A stretch of DNA of 64,000 nucleotides from Geodermatophilus sp. YIM 151500 (lineage in GTDB: Bacteria; Actinomycetota; Actinomycetes; Mycobacteriales; Geodermatophilaceae). Below the pieces are notes generated by a model. That model had not been told where the DNA came from and searched no databases. It was given only the letters and a program-made list of their open reading frames with translations. Within the stretch, counting starts at the first letter, position 1; each line of letters opens with the position of its first letter. The position numbers and the translations under genes are program-made. Below, piece by piece: positions 47,736 through 56,301 of the stretch. The DNA is taken from NCBI RefSeq assembly GCF_025716945.1, contig NZ_JAOVZT010000005.1, positions 124,001-188,000 on the forward strand, written 5' to 3'.

Positions 47736-47777
47736 GGTGTCCTCCGGGTGCCTCGCGGTGTCCTCCGGGTGCCTCGC
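47736..47777. repeat. 21-bp tandem duplication containing the ribosome-binding site of the DUF899 gene
   Basis: GGTGTCCTCCGGGTGCCTCG plus C occurs twice back to back (47736-47756 and 47757-47777). On the gene strand each copy carries GGAGGACACC, so the site GGAGG is doubled. Only the copy nearest 47735 is well spaced from the ATG. Confidence 0.85.
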
Positions 47778-47903
47778 GCCGGGCGGCGTCGTCCGACGTC
47801 CGACCACGGTCACCGGAACGGACCGGCGACCCGGCCGGAACTCATCGCGACCGGGGGCGCCTGCGGTCGGGCCGGCCCCGGGGGCCGGCTCGCTCCAGCC
47901 GCG

Positions 47904-48518
47904 TCAGAGCACCGAGAAGCCGGCCGGCAGGCCCGGACGGCCGGTCGCGGCGAGCAGCAGCGGTCCGGCGCGGCCATCGGTGACGGCGAGCTCGGTGATG
48001 ATCCGCAGCGCCTGGGCCGCGGACGTCGCCGGGACGTCCAGGGGGACCTGCAGTGCGGTGGCGAGGTCGGACGTGTGGACGGCGAGCTCGAAGGAGCGCG
48101 TCGGCAGGTAGTCCGCCAGCCGCATGCCGCCCGCGATCGTGGTGACCAGTTCGGTGCCGTCGCAGCCGTCCAGGCGGGCGAGCACGCGGTCGGCGATGTC
48201 CGCGACGGCGGCTGCGGGATCGGCGCCCAGCGCGGCGCCTGCGTCGCGTCCGCGCGCCGCGACGGCCGGGCCGGCGGCGATCGCCCGCGTGGCGCGGACG
48301 TACTCGGCGGGGGAGGGGATCTCGACGGTGGCCGCGGGTTGGCCGAGGTAGTTCTCGACGGTCAGCAGCGATCGGCTGGTGTGCCCGACCAGCGCGCGGA
48401 CGTCCCACTCGCCGAGGCCGGGGCGGTCCCACCGGTCCCCGACGAGGGCCGCCGTGCGGACGAACCACCGGGCGCCGTCGGTGAACGCTCGACGCGAGTC
48501 GGCCCACGAGAACGTCAT
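47904..48518 (-). CDS. Maleylpyruvate isomerase-type (MDMPI/DinB-like) mycothiol-dependent protein
   Basis: This 204-residue protein has the four-helix MDMPI N-terminal domain: RWDRPGLGEWDVRALVGHTS with the conserved W and H residues, and later YLPTRSFELAVHTSDLATAL, with His in the metal-binding position. Family members include mycothiol-dependent maleylpyruvate isomerase and S-transferases of actinobacteria. The substrate is not known here. The start is ATG at 48518, seven nt after a TAGCCT box (48526-48531), so it is probably leaderless. Its neighbours are unrelated. Confidence 0.8.
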   Translation of the reverse strand: MTFSWADSRRAFTDGARWFVRTAALVGDRWDRPGLGEWDVRALVGHTSRSLLTVENYLGQPAATVEIPSPAEYVRATRAIAAGPAVAARGRDAGAALGADPAAAVADIADRVLARLDGCDGTELVTTIAGGMRLADYLPTRSFELAVHTSDLATALQVPLDVPATSAAQALRIITELAVTDGRAGPLLLAATGRPGLPAGFSVL

Positions 48519-48582
48519 GCCCGCGAGGCTAGACACGCCGCCGTGGCCGCCGGCCGGCCGCCTCCGGCGCAGGGGGTGCGGT

Positions 48583-49500
48583 TCACGGTCCGACCGCCGC
48601 CGCCGCCGGCGAGCGGGCGGCCCCGATGCTGGCGACGACGACCAGGGCGACCGCCAGCAGCTGGAGCGGGGTCAGCAGCTGTCCGAGGACGAGCAACCCG
48701 GCCAGTGCCGCCGCGGCCGGCTCCAGGCTCATGAGCACGCCGAACACCCGGCTGGCCAGCGCCCGCAGCGCGGTGAGCTCCAGCGCGTAGGGCACCACCG
48801 ACGACAGCAGGGCCACCGCCAGGCCGACCAGCAGCACGTCGGGGGCCGCCAGCGCCGGCCCGGCCGAGGCCAGGCCGATGGGCAGCACGAGGACGGCGGC
48901 CAGCGCGCTCGCCAGGGCCAGCCCGTCGAGGCCCGGGAACCGGCGCCCGGTCCGGGCCGACAGCAGGATGTAGCCGGCCCAGCACACGCCCGCGCCGAGG
49001 GCGAAGGCGACCCCGACCGGGTCCAGCCCGGTCAGCGAGCCGTAACCCAGCAGCAGCACGCCCGTCGCCGCCATCAGCACCCAGCCGACGTGCCGGAGCC
49101 TCCGCGACAGCACCGCGGCCAGCCCGAGCGGCCCCAGGAACTCGACGGTGACCGCCGCGCCGATCGGCATCCGGGCCAGCGCCTCGTAGAACAACGCGTT
49201 CATGGCGGCCAGCGAGACGCCGAAGGCGCCCACGACGGCCCAGTCGGCCCGCGAGTGGCCCCGCCAGCGGGGGCGCACCAGCAGCAGGAGCACCAGGGCG
49301 GCCCCGCCCAGCCGCAGGGTCACCATGCCGGCCGGGCCGGCCCGGTCGAACATCGTCGCGGCCAGCGCGCCGCCGAACTGGACCGACAGGATGCCGCCGA
49401 GCACCATGCCGACCGCACCGCCCCGCCCGGGCGCCGACCAGCGGCTGGCAGCAGGTGCACGGGTGCCGGCGGAGCCGGTGGCCGGTGGCGAGGTGCTCAT
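48583..49500 (-). CDS. EamA/RhtA-type amino-acid or metabolite exporter
   Basis: The 305-residue protein has about ten spans with the two EamA repeats (LSVQFGGALAATMFDRAGPA for repeat 1 and VCWAGYILLSARTGRRFPGL for repeat 2), as in the RhtA threonine/homoserine exporter group. ATG at 49500 is the conservative start; a GTG at 49542 stands 4 nt after a TAGCGT box and may be a leaderless alternative. A LysR gene is divergent with about 110 bp between the ATGs, a common exporter-regulator arrangement. Substrate unknown. Confidence 0.85.
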   Translation of the reverse strand: MSTSPPATGSAGTRAPAASRWSAPGRGGAVGMVLGGILSVQFGGALAATMFDRAGPAGMVTLRLGGAALVLLLLVRPRWRGHSRADWAVVGAFGVSLAAMNALFYEALARMPIGAAVTVEFLGPLGLAAVLSRRLRHVGWVLMAATGVLLLGYGSLTGLDPVGVAFALGAGVCWAGYILLSARTGRRFPGLDGLALASALAAVLVLPIGLASAGPALAAPDVLLVGLAVALLSSVVPYALELTALRALASRVFGVLMSLEPAAAALAGLLVLGQLLTPLQLLAVALVVVASIGAARSPAAAAVGP

Positions 49501-49609
49501 GGCGGGAGGCGGTCCCCGGGGACGCAGCGGGTGGGTGGTCACCCCGACGCTAGGCACCGACCGGCCGTCGAGGGAAATGCCGATCCGCCGGGATCTATGC
49601 TCTCCGGGC

Positions 49610-50509
49610 ATGGAGCTCGAGCTCCGCCACGTCCGGGCCTTCCTGGCCATCGCCGAGGAGCCGACCATCACCCGGGCCGCGGCCCGGCTGCACATCACCC
49701 AGCCCGCCCTGTCGCGGACCCTGCGCCGGCTCGAGGAGGAACTCGGGACGGTGCTGGTGGAGCGCTCGACCCGGTCGCTGCGGCTGACGCCCACCGGCGA
49801 GGCCTTCCGCGACCGCTGCCGGGCCGTCCTCGCCGCCGTCGACGACGCCCTGGCGGTGGCGGCCCCGCTGCGCCCGCTGCGGCTGGGGCACGCCTGGGCC
49901 GCGGCCGGCGAGCACACCACGGAGCTTCTCCGCGCGTGGTCGCGGGCCCATCCGGACCGCCCGCTGCAGGTGGTCCGGGTCACCGACCGCACCGCCGGGC
50001 TCGCCGGGGGTGCGGTCGACGTCGCGCTGCTCCGCGGCCCCGTCGACGACCCTGGTCTGCACGTCCGGATGCTGCGCGAGGAACCGCGCGTCGCCGCCGT
50101 GGCAGCCGACGGTCGGCTGGCCGACCGGGACGAGGTGACCCTGGCCGACCTGGCGGAGGAGCCCGTCGTCCTCAACCGGCAGTACGGGACGACGACACTG
50201 CAGCTCTGGCCGGCCGGGGGACGGCCCGCCCGCACCGTCGACGTCCTCGACACCGAGGAGTGGCTGACCGCCATCGCCATGGGCCGGGGGGTCGGCGTGA
50301 CCCCGGTGTCCACCGCCTTCTTCCACAACCGGCCGGACGTGCACTACGTGCCTGTCCGGGACGCACCTCCCGTGCCACTGGTCCTCGCCTGGCGCACGTC
50401 GTCGGCCCACCCCGCGCTGCCCGACTTCCTCCGGCTGGCCGCCGACACGCTCGCCACCGACCCCGGGCGCGCGCACGAGCTCGGGAGGCATGCCCCGGCG
50501 GCGCCCTGA
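49610..50509 (+). CDS. LysR-type regulator divergent from the EamA exporter
   Basis: The 299-residue protein has the LysR winged helix (LRHVRAFLAIAEEPTITRAA, then LHITQPALSRTLRRLEEELG) and an effector domain ending near residue 285. The ATG at 49610 has a TATGCT box 8 nt upstream and no clear ribosome site, so it may be leaderless. It probably controls the divergent exporter gene through the shared 110-bp region. Confidence 0.88.
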   Translation: MELELRHVRAFLAIAEEPTITRAAARLHITQPALSRTLRRLEEELGTVLVERSTRSLRLTPTGEAFRDRCRAVLAAVDDALAVAAPLRPLRLGHAWAAAGEHTTELLRAWSRAHPDRPLQVVRVTDRTAGLAGGAVDVALLRGPVDDPGLHVRMLREEPRVAAVAADGRLADRDEVTLADLAEEPVVLNRQYGTTTLQLWPAGGRPARTVDVLDTEEWLTAIAMGRGVGVTPVSTAFFHNRPDVHYVPVRDAPPVPLVLAWRTSSAHPALPDFLRLAADTLATDPGRAHELGRHAPAAP

Positions 50510-51014
50510 GCGGCCGTCGGCCGAAGGCAGGGCTCCACGCCGATCCAGCCCGTGGCTCGCACCCTCGGCCACGCCGTGTCGTGCTGGCGTCGCGTGGTCG
50601 CTCCCGTGCGCCGCTGCCGCCGTGCCACCCGTCGACCCGCTGACGATGGGGTCCAGCGCCCGGTCGTTCGGCCGCCACCGGGAGGTGGCCGACGCCCTCG
50701 GCCGGGCCTTCGTCCTCCGTCTGGGGTTGGGAGGCAGACCAGGCGCCGTCGCGGCGGCGGGCACGATGCCGCGCCGGGCACGATGCCGCGCCAGGTGCGG
50801 GCGACGGCCACCGCGGCGACCCGGTCCCGCGCGATCGGCTCCCGCGGCCAGCCGCTCGTAGCCGTCCGCGACGGAGTCGTAGGAGCCCACCCCCCGGGCG
50901 CGCCCGTACCAGCGGTACCGGCGGGGAGGCGGGTGCCCCGTCCGGGCCGCCTGCCCGCCGGTCGTGCAGCGACGTCGTGGTGATCAGCGACGTCGTGGTG
51001 ATCAGCCGCCCTCC
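50510..51014. other. Intergenic region with two tandem duplications
   Basis: No gene is supported. It contains a 17-bp unit (GGGCACGATGCCGCGCC) twice at 50759-50792 and an 18-bp unit (GACGTCGTGGTGATCAGC) twice at 50971-51006, the second just beyond the sulfite-oxidase-type stop. A minus-strand frame from 50890 that begins GSYDSVADGYERLAAG resembles the start of a methyltransferase but degrades into Arg/Pro-rich sequence. Confidence 0.5.
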
Positions 51015-52412
51015 CTATCGCGCGGTGACGAGCACCTCCTGGATCGCGTTGTTGCCGTATCCCAGGCGGTTCCACTCCGGTCGTTCGGGCTGTGACCGCC
51101 CGGCGAGGTCGGTGGCCCGCGCCCGCAGGCTCACCGCCCCGGTCGCCTCCAGACGGGTGCGGAGCTCCCACCACTGCCAGCTGTGCCGGCGGCGCTCGCC
51201 CACCAGCCGGGCCTCCTGCCACGGTCGGGCGTCGATGCTCACCTCGACCCGGTCGATCGCGGCCGCCCCCGACCAGGCCACTCCCCGGACGGTGAGCTCG
51301 CCGGGGTCGACCTCGTCGTCCGGGGCCGGGTCGGTGATCAGGGCGCGGACCCGCTGGAGGGTCACCGGCTCCGACCGCGGCCGGTCCGCACCGTTCCACT
51401 CGTAGCGGTACTTCTCGGTCTGGAAGTACCCCTCGAACGGGCGGTCGGTCAGCTCGATCTCCGTCAGCCACTTGACCGACGCCACGCCGTACCAGTCGGG
51501 CACCACCAGGCGCACCGGGTAGCCGTGCCGGCGCGGGATCGGCTCGCCGTTCATGGCGTAGGCGAGCAGGACCCCCGCCTCCCGGACGACGTCCAGCGCG
51601 AGGCTCCGCTCGAAGCGGATCGGGTCGGCGCGGCCGTCCACCGTGCCGTGGTCCGCGCCGCGGAACACCACCTCCCGCGCTCCTGTACCCACGCCGACGC
51701 GGTCGAGGACCTCGGCCAGCGGGACGCCGGTCCACTCCGCGGTGCTCACCGCGCCGTGCCGCCACTGCTCGCCGGGCACCGCGGGGTCGAGCAGGAACCG
51801 GCCGTTGCCGGCGCACTCCATCGTGACGACCGTGCTCTGCGAGCGGTACGCGCGCAGCTCACCGAGCGTCAGACGCAGCGGCCGCTCGACCCGCCCCACG
51901 ACCTCGAGCCGCCACGCCGACGGGTCGAGCAGCGGGATCTGGAAGTGGTTGCGCACGTAGAAGTGGGCATTCGGCATGACCACGCCGCCCAGGAGCGCCG
52001 GGATCGAGGTCTCCCCGTTGAGCGGGTGCGCCCGGTGCACGACCAGCCCGGCCTCCATGGCGTCCTGGCAGACCTCCTCGGGGTCCGCGGCGGGCGTGCC
52101 CGGGTCGGTCACGGGCAGCGCGGCGCACCCTCCGCTCGCCACGACCCCGGCGCAGGTCGAGGCCGGGAGCACCTCGACCGTGCCGGCGCGGGCGAACGGC
52201 TCGAGGAAGTGTCGGACCCGGTCCTCGGCGTCGGCGGAGACGATCATGTAGAGCGCGTGCGCACCCTGCGCGACGGCTTCTCCGTGGATGTCGATGCCGT
52301 GGCGTCTCGTGTTCACCCGGCTCAGGTGGTTGAGCAGCAGGGCGCCCATCGCGGGGTCGGTGGCGGGGCAGTGGTCCGCGCGGTGTTCGTGGCGGACGAT
52401 GAACAGTCCCAT
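51015..52412 (-). CDS. Sulfite oxidase-type molybdopterin enzyme with an N-terminal extra domain
   Basis: The 465-residue protein has an N-terminal domain of about 95 residues (FIVRHEHRADHCPATDPAMG then AHALYMIVSADAEDRVRHFL) that resembles DUF3303/ferredoxin-like domains. The oxidoreductase molybdopterin domain follows, with the Mo-ligating Cys200 in TMECAGNGRF and RHGYPVRLVVPDWYGVASVK, and finally the Ig-like dimerisation domain (WSGAAAIDRVEVSID). No heme domain or Tat signal is visible, so electrons go to an unknown acceptor in the cytoplasm. ATG at 52412 has GAGGAG 6 nt upstream. Substrate is not proven to be sulfite. Confidence 0.85.
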   Translation of the reverse strand: MGLFIVRHEHRADHCPATDPAMGALLLNHLSRVNTRRHGIDIHGEAVAQGAHALYMIVSADAEDRVRHFLEPFARAGTVEVLPASTCAGVVASGGCAALPVTDPGTPAADPEEVCQDAMEAGLVVHRAHPLNGETSIPALLGGVVMPNAHFYVRNHFQIPLLDPSAWRLEVVGRVERPLRLTLGELRAYRSQSTVVTMECAGNGRFLLDPAVPGEQWRHGAVSTAEWTGVPLAEVLDRVGVGTGAREVVFRGADHGTVDGRADPIRFERSLALDVVREAGVLLAYAMNGEPIPRRHGYPVRLVVPDWYGVASVKWLTEIELTDRPFEGYFQTEKYRYEWNGADRPRSEPVTLQRVRALITDPAPDDEVDPGELTVRGVAWSGAAAIDRVEVSIDARPWQEARLVGERRRHSWQWWELRTRLEATGAVSLRARATDLAGRSQPERPEWNRLGYGNNAIQEVLVTAR

Positions 52413-52798
52413 GGGGGTCTCCTCGGTCAGCCCGCCCATGCTCCCAGGGGCCGCGTTCCCTGACCGATCCCCGAGGCGGAGCGGGCGGACCGGGGGACGC
52501 CCGGCCGGGGGCTTCCCATCCACGGTGACGTGCACGCGCTCGTGCTGACCGCTCACGCGCGACGAGCTTCGACAGGTGCGCCTTGGCGTCGGCCAGGGAC
52601 GACGTCGTCATGGCCCGGAGCACGACCAGATGCCTGCCTGGGCGTCCCGCGTCGTCCACTCCGGGCGCCAGCGGAGGTCTGCTCCCCGCGCCGCGGTTCA
52701 CACCGACGTCCCGGCCGGTTCCCAGCTCCGCCCCAGGAACAGCCCCGAGGCTCCTCCCCAGCGGCCGGAGGTCCCGGTCGCCGGCGAAGGAGTGACCC

Positions 52799-53371
52799 GT
52801 GCGCAAGAAGCTCATCATCGGCGTGACCGCCGGTGCCCTCACCCTCGGCGGGCTGGCCGTGGCGGTGCCGGCGGTGGCCGCCTCGGACACCGGTGCGGAT
52901 GCCGCGGCGTCGGCCGTCGAACGGATCCGGAACGCGCTCGACGGCCTGGTCTCCGACGGCACGTTGACCGAGGAGCAGGCCGACCGGGTCGCCACCACGC
53001 TTCGCGACGCGGGCCTCGGTGGGCACGGCGGTGGCCACCGCGGCGGCTTCCCGCTGGCGACCGCGGCCGAGGCGCTCGAGATGACCGAGGACGAGCTGCG
53101 CACCGCCCTGGAACCGGAGGGCACCACGCTGGCCGACGTCGCCGAGGCCCAGGGCGTCCCGCTGGAGACGCTGGTCGGGGCGCTGGTCGCCGCGGCGGAG
53201 GAGCGGGTCGCGCAGGCCGTCGAGGACGGGCGACTCACCCAGGAGGAGGCCGATCAGCGGGTGGCCGACCTCGAGGAGCGCATCACCGACCGGATGACCA
53301 GCGCCCTCCCGGACCGTCCCGCGGATGGCCGGGGCGGACCGGGCGGCCGGGGCGACGCCGGCGGGAACTGA
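52799..53371 (+). CDS. Secreted helical protein, unknown function
   Basis: The 190-residue protein has a clean signal peptide (RKKLIIGVTAGALTLGGLAV then VPAVAAS, cleavage near residue 28). Helical repeats with acidic surface follow (DGTLTEEQADRVATTLRDAG, EMTEDELRTALEPEGTTLAD, and DGRLTQEEADQRVADLEERI). The pattern of L-T-x-E-x-A-D-x-x motifs suggests a small repeat family found in secreted actinobacterial proteins. A His/Gly-rich patch (GGHGGGHRGG) could bind metal. The GTG at 52799 follows GAAGGAG. Followed by a strong hairpin. No known function. Confidence 0.7.
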   Translation: MRKKLIIGVTAGALTLGGLAVAVPAVAASDTGADAAASAVERIRNALDGLVSDGTLTEEQADRVATTLRDAGLGGHGGGHRGGFPLATAAEALEMTEDELRTALEPEGTTLADVAEAQGVPLETLVGALVAAAEERVAQAVEDGRLTQEEADQRVADLEERITDRMTSALPDRPADGRGGPGGRGDAGGN

Positions 53372-53388
53372 CCTCCGCACGGCCGCGC

Positions 53389-53417
53389 GGCGCCGTCGTC
53401 CGACGGGCGACGGCGCC
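53389..53417. terminator. Hairpin between the secreted protein and marR
   Basis: GGCGCCGTCG (53389-53398) pairs perfectly with CGACGGCGCC (53408-53417) across a 9-nt loop, in the 63-bp gap between convergent genes. A bidirectional terminator is likely. Confidence 0.65.
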
Positions 53418-53434
53418 GCCGCGCGCCGGCCGGG

Positions 53435-53959
53435 TCAGGCCCGGGTACCCCCCGATGTCGCCGCCGGGACGTCGGGTCCGGTGGGAGTGCGCGCGGTCAG
53501 GTTCCCGTCCGGGTCCAGCCGCCGCAGCAGCGCCTCGCCGATCCCGGCCAGCTGGCCGATCTGCTCGGGGGAGAGCGCGTCGATCACATACCTGCGGACG
53601 GTCGCCACGTGCCCCGGCGCGGTGTCCAGGATCTTGCGCCACCCGCCGTCGGTGAGGCGGGCGTTGGTGGCGCGGGCGTCCTCGGGGCAGGGGAAGCGCT
53701 CGACCAGCCCGCGCTCCTCGAGCCGGCGGACGACGTGCGACAGGCGGGGGAGCGTGGCATTGGTCCGCGCCGCCAGCGCCGTCATGCGCAGCGTCCGGAC
53801 CGGCGCCTCGGACAGCATGGCGAGCACGTAGTACTCGTAGTGGGTCAGCACCGCGTCCCGGCGCAGCTGGCCGTCCAGGACGCCGGGCAGCAGCTCGACC
53901 ACGGCGATCAGCCGGACCCACGCGGCCCGTTCGTCGTCGGTCAGCCACTCCACGCCCAC
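53435..53959 (-). CDS. MarR-family transcriptional regulator
   Basis: The 174-residue protein has the MarR winged helix: LTHYEYYVLAMLSEAP, RMTALAARTNATLPRLSHVV (recognition helix), RRLEERGLVERFPCPEDARA (wing) and a C-terminal dimerisation helix. Dimers of this family bind short palindromes and release them on binding phenolic ligands or on oxidation. The GTG at 53959 stands 6 nt after GACACT, so it is probably leaderless; the operator elements at 53980-54032 lie just upstream and overlap the divergent ribA-type promoter. Likely represses itself and that gene. Confidence 0.88.
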   Translation of the reverse strand: MGVEWLTDDERAAWVRLIAVVELLPGVLDGQLRRDAVLTHYEYYVLAMLSEAPVRTLRMTALAARTNATLPRLSHVVRRLEERGLVERFPCPEDARATNARLTDGGWRKILDTAPGHVATVRRYVIDALSPEQIGQLAGIGEALLRRLDPDGNLTARTPTGPDVPAATSGGTRA

Positions 53960-53979
53960 GGCACGAGTGTCGCAGACAA

Positions 53980-54032
53980 ATGGTTGACGCGACAACGATC
54001 CCCCCGTACCGTCCAGTTGTCGCTACAACCAT
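53980..54032 (+). promoter_or_regulatory. Promoter of the GTP cyclohydrolase II gene with two MarR operator-like sites
   Basis: TTGACG (53984-53989), a 17-bp spacer and TACCGT (54007-54012) form a well-spaced promoter reading right. ATGGTTGACGCGACAAC (53980-53996) covers the -35, and GTTGTCGCTACAACCAT (54016-54032) covers the start site; the two are inverted copies differing at two positions. MarR dimers at both would block transcription. Binding is inference. Confidence 0.75.
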
Positions 54033-54044
54033 CGAGGGGCCCCC

Positions 54045-54767
54045 ATGACCTCCTGTCGCACGGTCCACCCGGCTCCGGTCGGACGAGCGGTCGACAACGG
54101 GCCGGGCACCGCCCCCGCCGTCCGGCGGGGGGTGCCGGCGGCGGTGCGCACCCGGGTGACCGTTCCGCTGCGCTTCCCCGACGGGTACGCCACCACGGCC
54201 GACGTCCTCACCTTCACCGGCCTGGCCGACGGGCGGGAGCACCTGCTGGTCGGGCTGGGCGACTGGCGGGGCGCGCTCGGCCGCGCGGCGGCAGGGGGCG
54301 CCGCCCCGCTGGTGCGGCCGCACAGCGAGTGCCTCACCGGCGACGTGTTCGGCTCGCAGCGCTGCGACTGCGGCCCGCAGCTGCGCGAGGCGGCCGAGCG
54401 GATCACCGAGGCCGGCGGGTTCCTGCTGTACCTGCGGCAGGAGGGCCGGGGCATCGGCCTCTACGCCAAGCTCGACGCCTATGCGCTGCAGGACGCCGGT
54501 CTCGACACCTACCAGGCCAACCGGGCGCTGGGCCATGGCGAGGACGAACGCGACTACACCGCCGCGGCGCAGATGCTGCACGCCGTCGGCGTCGACCGCA
54601 TCCGGCTGCTGAGCAACAACCCGGACAAGGCCGCGCAGCTCGGGTTGCTCGGCGTCGCGATCACCGAGCGGGTGCCCACGGGCGTGCACCTGTCGGAGGC
54701 CAACGCCCGCTACCTGACCGCCAAGCGCGACCACACCGCCCACGTCCTCGACCTGCCCGCGGCCTGA
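54045..54767 (+). CDS. ribA: GTP cyclohydrolase II (RibA-type), stand-alone
   Basis: The 240-residue enzyme converts GTP to 2,5-diamino-6-ribosylamino-pyrimidinone phosphate, formate and pyrophosphate, the first riboflavin step. Zn ligands are Cys96, Cys107 and Cys109 (HSECLTGDVFGSQRCDCG). The GTP loop is LRQEGRGIGLYAK (130-142), and LLSNNPDKA follows. There is no RibB (DHBP synthase) domain and no other rib gene nearby, so it may be a second copy serving a special pathway or stress response. The ATG at 54045 overlaps the end of the second operator region. It is divergent from marR. Confidence 0.9.
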   Translation: MTSCRTVHPAPVGRAVDNGPGTAPAVRRGVPAAVRTRVTVPLRFPDGYATTADVLTFTGLADGREHLLVGLGDWRGALGRAAAGGAAPLVRPHSECLTGDVFGSQRCDCGPQLREAAERITEAGGFLLYLRQEGRGIGLYAKLDAYALQDAGLDTYQANRALGHGEDERDYTAAAQMLHAVGVDRIRLLSNNPDKAAQLGLLGVAITERVPTGVHLSEANARYLTAKRDHTAHVLDLPAA

Positions 54768-54918
54768 GGCCGAGGCTCCGTCCACCGCACGGGCCGCCCG
54801 TCGACCGGAGCCGGCCCGACCGCGTCAGGGATCGCCGGCACCGTCACCGCCGCAGCCGTTGCGCGCACCCGGGGCCGCCCCCGATCCTGCAGTCACCGGT
54901 CCGTGAGGGGGGAGCCGC

Positions 54919-56301
54919 GTGGACCCCATCGTGCTCGCCGACGCGGCGGAGAACCTCTACCCGGCGCGGATGCAGATGGCGCTGTCCCTGGGCTGGCACA
55001 TCGTCTTCGCCTGTTTCGGGATCGCCTTCCCGCTGATCACCGTCGTCAGCGAGTGGCTGGGCCACCGCCGCGGCGACGGCACGCTGACCGACCTCGCCCA
55101 CACCTGGGCGAAGGCCATGGGCGTGCTCTTCGCGGCGGGCGCGGTGTCCGGGACGCTGCTGTCCTTCGAGATGGGCATCCTCTGGCCGGGGCTGATGGAC
55201 CGCTTCGGGGAGGTGTTCGGCTTCCCCTTCGTGCTCGAGGGCTTCGCCTTCTTCATCGAGGCGATCTTCGTGGGCGTCTACCTCTTCGGCTGGAACCGGC
55301 TGTCCCCGCGTGCGCACATGCTCAGCGCGGTCCCGATGATCGTCTCGGGGATGGCCGGCGCCTTCTTCGTCGTGGCGGCCAACGCCTGGATGAACAACCC
55401 GACCGGGTTCCGCCTGGACGCGGACGGCCGGGTGGTCGACGCCCAGCCGTGGGCGGCGATGTTCGGGCCGTCGACCTGGCCGCAGGTGGTGCACATGCTG
55501 CTGGCGGCGTACATGGTCACCGGCTTCACGGTGGCCTCCGTGTACGCCGTCGGGATGCTGCGCGGACGCCGTGACCGCCGGCACCGGGCCGGCCTGCTGG
55601 TGCCGCTGGCGTTCGCGGCCGCGCTCACGCCGGTGCAGATCGGTGTGGGCGACTGGATCGCCAACACCGTGGCCGACAACCAGCCGGTCAAGCTGGCCGC
55701 GATGGAGGCGCAGTACGAGACGACCGCGGGCGCCCCCCTGTCGCTCGGTGGCATCTACCAGGACGACGAGCTGCGCTGGGCGCTGGAGATCCCGAACGGG
55801 CTGTCCCTGCTCATCCACCACGACCCCGACGGCGTCGTGCCCGGCCTCGAGGAGGTCCCGCCCGACGAGCGGCCGCCGGTCAACGTCGTCCACCTGGCCT
55901 ACAACGCGATGGTCGGTCTCGGCTCCGCGCTGCTGCTGCTGGCCGTCGTGTCCGGCTGGACGTGGTGGCGGCGCCGGGACATCCCGCGGACGCCGTGGTT
56001 CCTGCGCGCGGTCGCGGTCTCGGGGATCGCCGCGATCGTGGCCATGGAGGCCGGCTGGGTCACGACGGAGGTCGGCCGCCAGCCCTGGATCGTCCACGGC
56101 CTCCTGCGCACCGCCGACGCGGTCAGCCCGGCGTCGGGGCTGTACCTGGGCCTCTACGGCGTGGTGGCGGTGTACGCCGTGCTCACCGTGCTCACCGCGA
56201 TCGTGCTCCGGCGGCTGGCCCGGAGTCCCGACACACCCGCCCCGCAGGAGGCGGACGCCGGCACCCCCGACCGCGCCGCCGGCGAGGTGGCCGTCCGATG
56301 A
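54919..56301 (+). CDS. cydA: Cytochrome bd ubiquinol/menaquinol oxidase subunit I
   Basis: The 460-residue membrane protein has about nine spans: RMQMALSLGWHIVFACFGIA (heme-ligating His in the first span), GTLLSFEMGILWPGL, VLEGFAFFIEAIFVGVYLFG, GVGDWIANTVADNQPVKLAA, and GRQPWIVHGLLRTADAVSP late. The Q-loop between spans 6 and 7 is short, so it belongs to the short-Q-loop group that includes cyanide-insensitive oxidases. The GTG at 54919 follows GAGGGGGGAG. The cydB start overlaps its stop (ATGA). It reduces O2 to water at high affinity without proton pumping. Confidence 0.93.
   Translation: MDPIVLADAAENLYPARMQMALSLGWHIVFACFGIAFPLITVVSEWLGHRRGDGTLTDLAHTWAKAMGVLFAAGAVSGTLLSFEMGILWPGLMDRFGEVFGFPFVLEGFAFFIEAIFVGVYLFGWNRLSPRAHMLSAVPMIVSGMAGAFFVVAANAWMNNPTGFRLDADGRVVDAQPWAAMFGPSTWPQVVHMLLAAYMVTGFTVASVYAVGMLRGRRDRRHRAGLLVPLAFAAALTPVQIGVGDWIANTVADNQPVKLAAMEAQYETTAGAPLSLGGIYQDDELRWALEIPNGLSLLIHHDPDGVVPGLEEVPPDERPPVNVVHLAYNAMVGLGSALLLLAVVSGWTWWRRRDIPRTPWFLRAVAVSGIAAIVAMEAGWVTTEVGRQPWIVHGLLRTADAVSPASGLYLGLYGVVAVYAVLTVLTAIVLRRLARSPDTPAPQEADAGTPDRAAGEVAVR

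Noticed and set aside
50552-50983. A gene between the LysR and sulfite-oxidase-type genes
   Set aside because: The frame runs through two tandem duplications and encodes low-complexity Arg/Pro sequence; the minus-strand methyltransferase-like start is too short to support a call.
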